DNA of 64,000 nt, taken from the NCBI RefSeq assembly GCF_027923225.1, contig NZ_BSDI01000029.1:161872-225871 (forward strand), given 5' to 3'. This DNA is from Phytohabitans aurantiacus (GTDB lineage: Bacteria > Actinomycetota > Actinomycetes > Mycobacteriales > Micromonosporaceae). This document shows positions 61,492 to 64,000 of this stretch, piece after piece. The translations under genes and the position numbers were made by a program. Within the stretch, counting starts at the first letter, position 1. Each line of letters starts with the position of its first letter. The notes under the pieces are model-generated. The model ran no database searches. It saw only the letters and a list, made by a program, of their open reading frames with translations, and had not been told where the DNA came from.

Positions 61492-62910
61492 ATGCGTTTC
61501 TATGTGACTACCGCGATCCCGTACGTCAACGCCGCCCCGCACCTCGGGCACGCGCTGGAGTTGGTGCAGGCCGACGTGCTGGCCCGGCACCGGCGGCTGC
61601 GCGGCCAGCAGGTGCGGTTCCTGACCGGTACGGACGACAACGCCGTGAAGAACGTCCAGGCCGCGCGCGCCGCGGGCGTGCCGGTGGGCGAGTTCGTCAA
61701 GACCAACGCGGCGCGCTTCGCGGCGCTGCGCGAGCCGCTCGCGCTGTCGTTCGACGACTTCATCGCGACCAGCGCCGATCGGCGACATGCCGATGGGGTA
61801 CGCCGGCTGTGGCGCGAGTGCGCGGAGGCTAGCGACTTCTACCGGCGTGCCTACAGTGGTCTCTACTGTGGAGGATGCGAGCAGTTCTACCAGCGCGACG
61901 AGCTGGCCGGCGGGGTGTGCCCGGAGCACGGCACCGAGCCCGAGGCGGTCGAGGAGGAGAATTGGTTCTTCCGGCTGTCCCGCTATCAGGACGCGGTCCT
62001 GGGGGCGCTGGAGTCCGGGCGGGTGCGGGTCGTGCCGGAGGCGCGGCGCAACGAGGTGCTCGCCTTCGTCCGGAGTGGACTCGTCGACTTCAGCGTGTCT
62101 CGCCCGGCCGCCCGAGCCGGTAGCTGGGGAATCGGCGTGCCCGGCGACCCGTCGCAGGTCGTGTATGTGTGGTGGGACGCGCTCGCCAACTACGTCACCG
62201 CTCTGGGCTACGGCACCGGAGACGCCGCGTACCGTACATGGTGGACAGACGCTGATGAGCGGGTCCACGTCATAGGTAAAGGGATCGTCCGTTTCCACGC
62301 CGTATATTGGTTGGCGTTGCTGCTGTCGGTGGGCCAGCCGCTGCCCACGACGATCGTGGTGCACGACTACCTTACCGTCGACGGCGCGAAGATAGCCAAG
62401 AGCGCCGGCAACGCGGTCGACCCGGCCGCGCTGGTCGACCGGTACGGCGGCGACGCCCTACGGTGGTGGTTACTGGCCGACGTGGCTCCGGTCGGTGACA
62501 CCGACTTCACGATCGAGCGCCTGATCCGTCGCGCCAACCAGGATCTGGCGCACGGGATCGGCAACCTGGTCCACCGCACGACCAGCCTTGTGCGCCGGCG
62601 TGGGGGTGTGCGCGAGGTGCCGGGTGTGGGCACCGGCCTGCCCGAGCGGATCGACCATGCGTTGCGGCGGTACGACTTCCGCGCCGCGACACGGGCGTTG
62701 ACGGCGACCGTCGACGAGGCGAACCGGCTCATCGAGGCGAGGCGGCCGTGGGAAGGCGCTGAGGATGTCGATGCCGTGCTGGGCACCCTGCTGCACACCT
62801 GCCGGGTGCTGGCGACGGAGCTGGCGCCGTTCCTCCCCGCGGGAGCCGAGCGCCTACGCCGCCAACTGATCGGCAAAGCGTCCGGCCCCGCGTTCCCCCG
62901 CTGGGAGTAG
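61492..62910 (+). CDS. metG: Methionine--tRNA ligase paralogue
   Basis: A 472-residue class I synthetase; the ATG follows AGGAGG. Domains in order: Rossmann fold with the HIGH-like PHLGHAL (residues 16-22) and GTDDNAVKN, a zinc knuckle region (YCGGCEQFY ... GGVCPEHG), the methionine pocket WWDALANYVTALGYG, a signature lysine loop KIAKSAGN in place of KMSKS, and the anticodon-binding helical domain. It lacks the C-terminal tRNA-binding extension of larger MetRS forms. The unusual KIAKS loop and size suggest a second, specialised MetRS in addition to a housekeeping one expected elsewhere. A leader-like sequence with a hairpin precedes it. Confidence 0.92.
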   Translation: MRFYVTTAIPYVNAAPHLGHALELVQADVLARHRRLRGQQVRFLTGTDDNAVKNVQAARAAGVPVGEFVKTNAARFAALREPLALSFDDFIATSADRRHADGVRRLWRECAEASDFYRRAYSGLYCGGCEQFYQRDELAGGVCPEHGTEPEAVEEENWFFRLSRYQDAVLGALESGRVRVVPEARRNEVLAFVRSGLVDFSVSRPAARAGSWGIGVPGDPSQVVYVWWDALANYVTALGYGTGDAAYRTWWTDADERVHVIGKGIVRFHAVYWLALLLSVGQPLPTTIVVHDYLTVDGAKIAKSAGNAVDPAALVDRYGGDALRWWLLADVAPVGDTDFTIERLIRRANQDLAHGIGNLVHRTTSLVRRRGGVREVPGVGTGLPERIDHALRRYDFRAATRALTATVDEANRLIEARRPWEGAEDVDAVLGTLLHTCRVLATELAPFLPAGAERLRRQLIGKASGPAFPRWE

Positions 62911-62913
62911 CCG

Positions 62914-63435
62914 CTACAGGAGGGAGCGGAGGGCGGCTGCGTAGCGGTCGGTTACCAGGGACTGGACGCGGCGGGCTACCGGGGCGCCCAGGCGGGTGAG
63001 GAGGGTGGCCGGGCGGGAGAACGCTCTGATCACCAGCCGCACCGTGCCGTCGCCATCCAACCTCACGACGAATGCCTCCTCGCCGCGCTCGGGGTGCCCC
63101 GGCAGCGTGCCGTACGCGAAGCCGCGCGCGTCCGGCTCGTCGACGCGGTACACGACGCGGCAGGGCACGAGCAGGCCGATCGGCTTCGGCCCGAAGCGCA
63201 TGGTGACCACCGCGCCGGGCTCGGCGGTCGGGGCGGAAGCGGACACCGAAAGTCCAGCGGCCCGGTGCATCCGCCAGGAGAGCAGGGCCTCGGCCGCGGT
63301 GGTGAACGCCGCCCGCCCGGTACCCACGGGCACGTCGCGGTGCACGTGGTGGTACCCGGCGGGCAGCGTCTCCGCACGCGTGGCGCCGTGCTCGGGGTAC
63401 GTGAGCTCGGCTGCGGCCAGATGCTTCGGGTTCAC
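62914..63435 (-). CDS. DUF1990 family protein
   Basis: A 173-residue protein with the family's layout: ELTYPEHGATRAETLPAGYHHVHR at the N-terminus, LLSWRMHRAAGL, PCRVVYRVDEPDARGFAYGTLPGHPERGEEAFVV and a closing AFSRPATLL. The function of the family is unknown; it forms a compact fold in many actinomycetes. The GTG start overlaps the stop of clpC by four bases, so it is translated with the chaperone gene. It is convergent with the MetRS with three bases between stops. Confidence 0.88.
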   Translation of the reverse strand: MNPKHLAAAELTYPEHGATRAETLPAGYHHVHRDVPVGTGRAAFTTAAEALLSWRMHRAAGLSVSASAPTAEPGAVVTMRFGPKPIGLLVPCRVVYRVDEPDARGFAYGTLPGHPERGEEAFVVRLDGDGTVRLVIRAFSRPATLLTRLGAPVARRVQSLVTDRYAAALRSLL

Positions 63436-64000
63436 ACCAACATTTTGCCCTTGTCACGGACGGTGAAGGCCAGGCGGTCGCTGTCGAGGTCGACAACCAC
63501 GATGTGGCCGGGCTTCAGCTCTTCGAAGAGGATGCGTTCCGCCAGCGCGTCCTCGACCTCGCGCTGGATGAGGCGCCGCAACGGTCGGGCGCCGAGCGCC
63601 GGGTCGAAGCCCTTGGCTGCCAGGTACTTCTTGGCGTCGTCGGTCAGCTCGAGGCCCATGCCTTTGTCGTGGAGTCGGGTCTCGATCCGCTCGACCATCA
63701 TGTCCACAATGGATAGCATGTCGGTTGGGGTGAGCCGCGGGAATACGACGACATCGTCGATCCGGTTCAGGAACTCCGGCCGGAAGTGTTGTTTCAGCGC
63801 GTCGTGGACCCTGTGCGTGTGATCGACGGTGGATGCCTGGAAACCAACGGGGAGGCTGTTGGTGATGTCGCGGGTGCCCAGGTTGGTGGTCAGGATGATC
63901 ACCGTGTTCTTGAAGTCGACGATGCGTCCCTGACCATCGGTGAGCCGGCCGTCTTCGAGGATCTGCAGCAACGTGTTGAACACGTCCGGGTGGGCCTTTT
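63432..64000 (-). CDS. clpC: ATP-dependent Clp protease ATP-binding subunit ClpC (3' part only)
   Basis: The frame runs off the right edge, so only the last 188 residues or so are visible. They cover the end of the second AAA+ domain (KAHPDVFNTLLQILEDGRLTDGQGR, the sensor 1 segment ILTTNLGT, PEFLNRIDDVVVF with the arginine finger) and the D2-small domain (GFDPALGARPLRRLIQREVEDALAERIL). The short C-terminal tail after that is typical of ClpC rather than ClpB. ClpC unfolds proteins for ClpP. It is first in a pair with the DUF1990 gene. Confidence 0.93.
   Translation of the reverse strand, partial: KAHPDVFNTLLQILEDGRLTDGQGRIVDFKNTVIILTTNLGTRDITNSLPVGFQASTVDHTHRVHDALKQHFRPEFLNRIDDVVVFPRLTPTDMLSIVDMMVERIETRLHDKGMGLELTDDAKKYLAAKGFDPALGARPLRRLIQREVEDALAERILFEELKPGHIVVVDLDSDRLAFTVRDKGKMLV

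Overview
The window is high-GC DNA with the codon pattern, GTG starts, Tat signals and secreted multidomain enzymes typical of a soil or plant-associated actinomycete. A Micromonosporaceae-type chromosome is my best inference, but no rRNA or tRNA is present to fix the taxon. About 40 protein genes are supported. No prophage, insertion sequence, CRISPR array or secondary-metabolite cluster is visible.

Layout. 1-8.1 kb: the end of an ADP-ribosylglycohydrolase, a secreted S8 protease, an ECF sigma/anti-sigma pair, a CPBP membrane protease and an esterase. 8.2-13.6 kb: one giant secreted protein with an N-terminal propeller-like region, about 14 fibronectin type III modules and a C-terminal phospholipase A2 domain. 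13.7-20.6 kb: a small CCxxC protein, a secreted alpha/beta hydrolase and a 1543-residue protein combining a lysozyme-like region with an SGNH hydrolase. 20.7-24.6 kb: a TrmB/LuxR-type regulator overlapping a small secreted protein, a repeat-rich intergenic region, a pectate lyase with a clear promoter and LacI-type operator, and a small hypothetical protein. 24.6-33.2 kb: an FG-GAP protein, an M48 protease divergent from HrpB helicase, and a padR-ABC-FtsX operon. 33.3-38.4 kb: a second sigma/anti-sigma pair directly followed by a paralogue of the first S8 protease, then a DoxX protein.

38.7-58.2 kb is a coherent L-arabinose-polymer utilisation locus: a LacI regulator, a sugar ABC importer (binding protein and two permeases), a cytoplasmic GH127-like beta-L-arabinofuranosidase, and then a secreted block. 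The block comprises an MGH1-like glycosidase, a GH43-like arabinanase, a WxL-like secreted protein, a DUF916 membrane protein and a Tat-exported GH127/GH146 enzyme. Three near-identical operators (CGAAAA..TTTTCG type) sit in front of the regulator and importer, and a different LacI-type site (TGTTAGCGCTCACA) precedes the secreted block. The three secreted glycosidases share a roughly 95-residue C-terminal domain bounded by two cysteines. Together with the WxL/DUF916-like pair this suggests a surface-display arrangement for arabinan breakdown, which I consider the most interesting system in the window.

58.3-64 kb: a LysR regulator divergent from a class A beta-lactamase-like hydrolase, a Tat-exported MBL-fold hydrolase, a methionyl-tRNA synthetase paralogue preceded by a possible leader peptide and a strong hairpin, a DUF1990 protein and the 3' end of clpC. 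A family of intergenic repeats (five copies at about 4.5, 22.5, 22.8, 29.5 and 58.3 kb) runs through the window.
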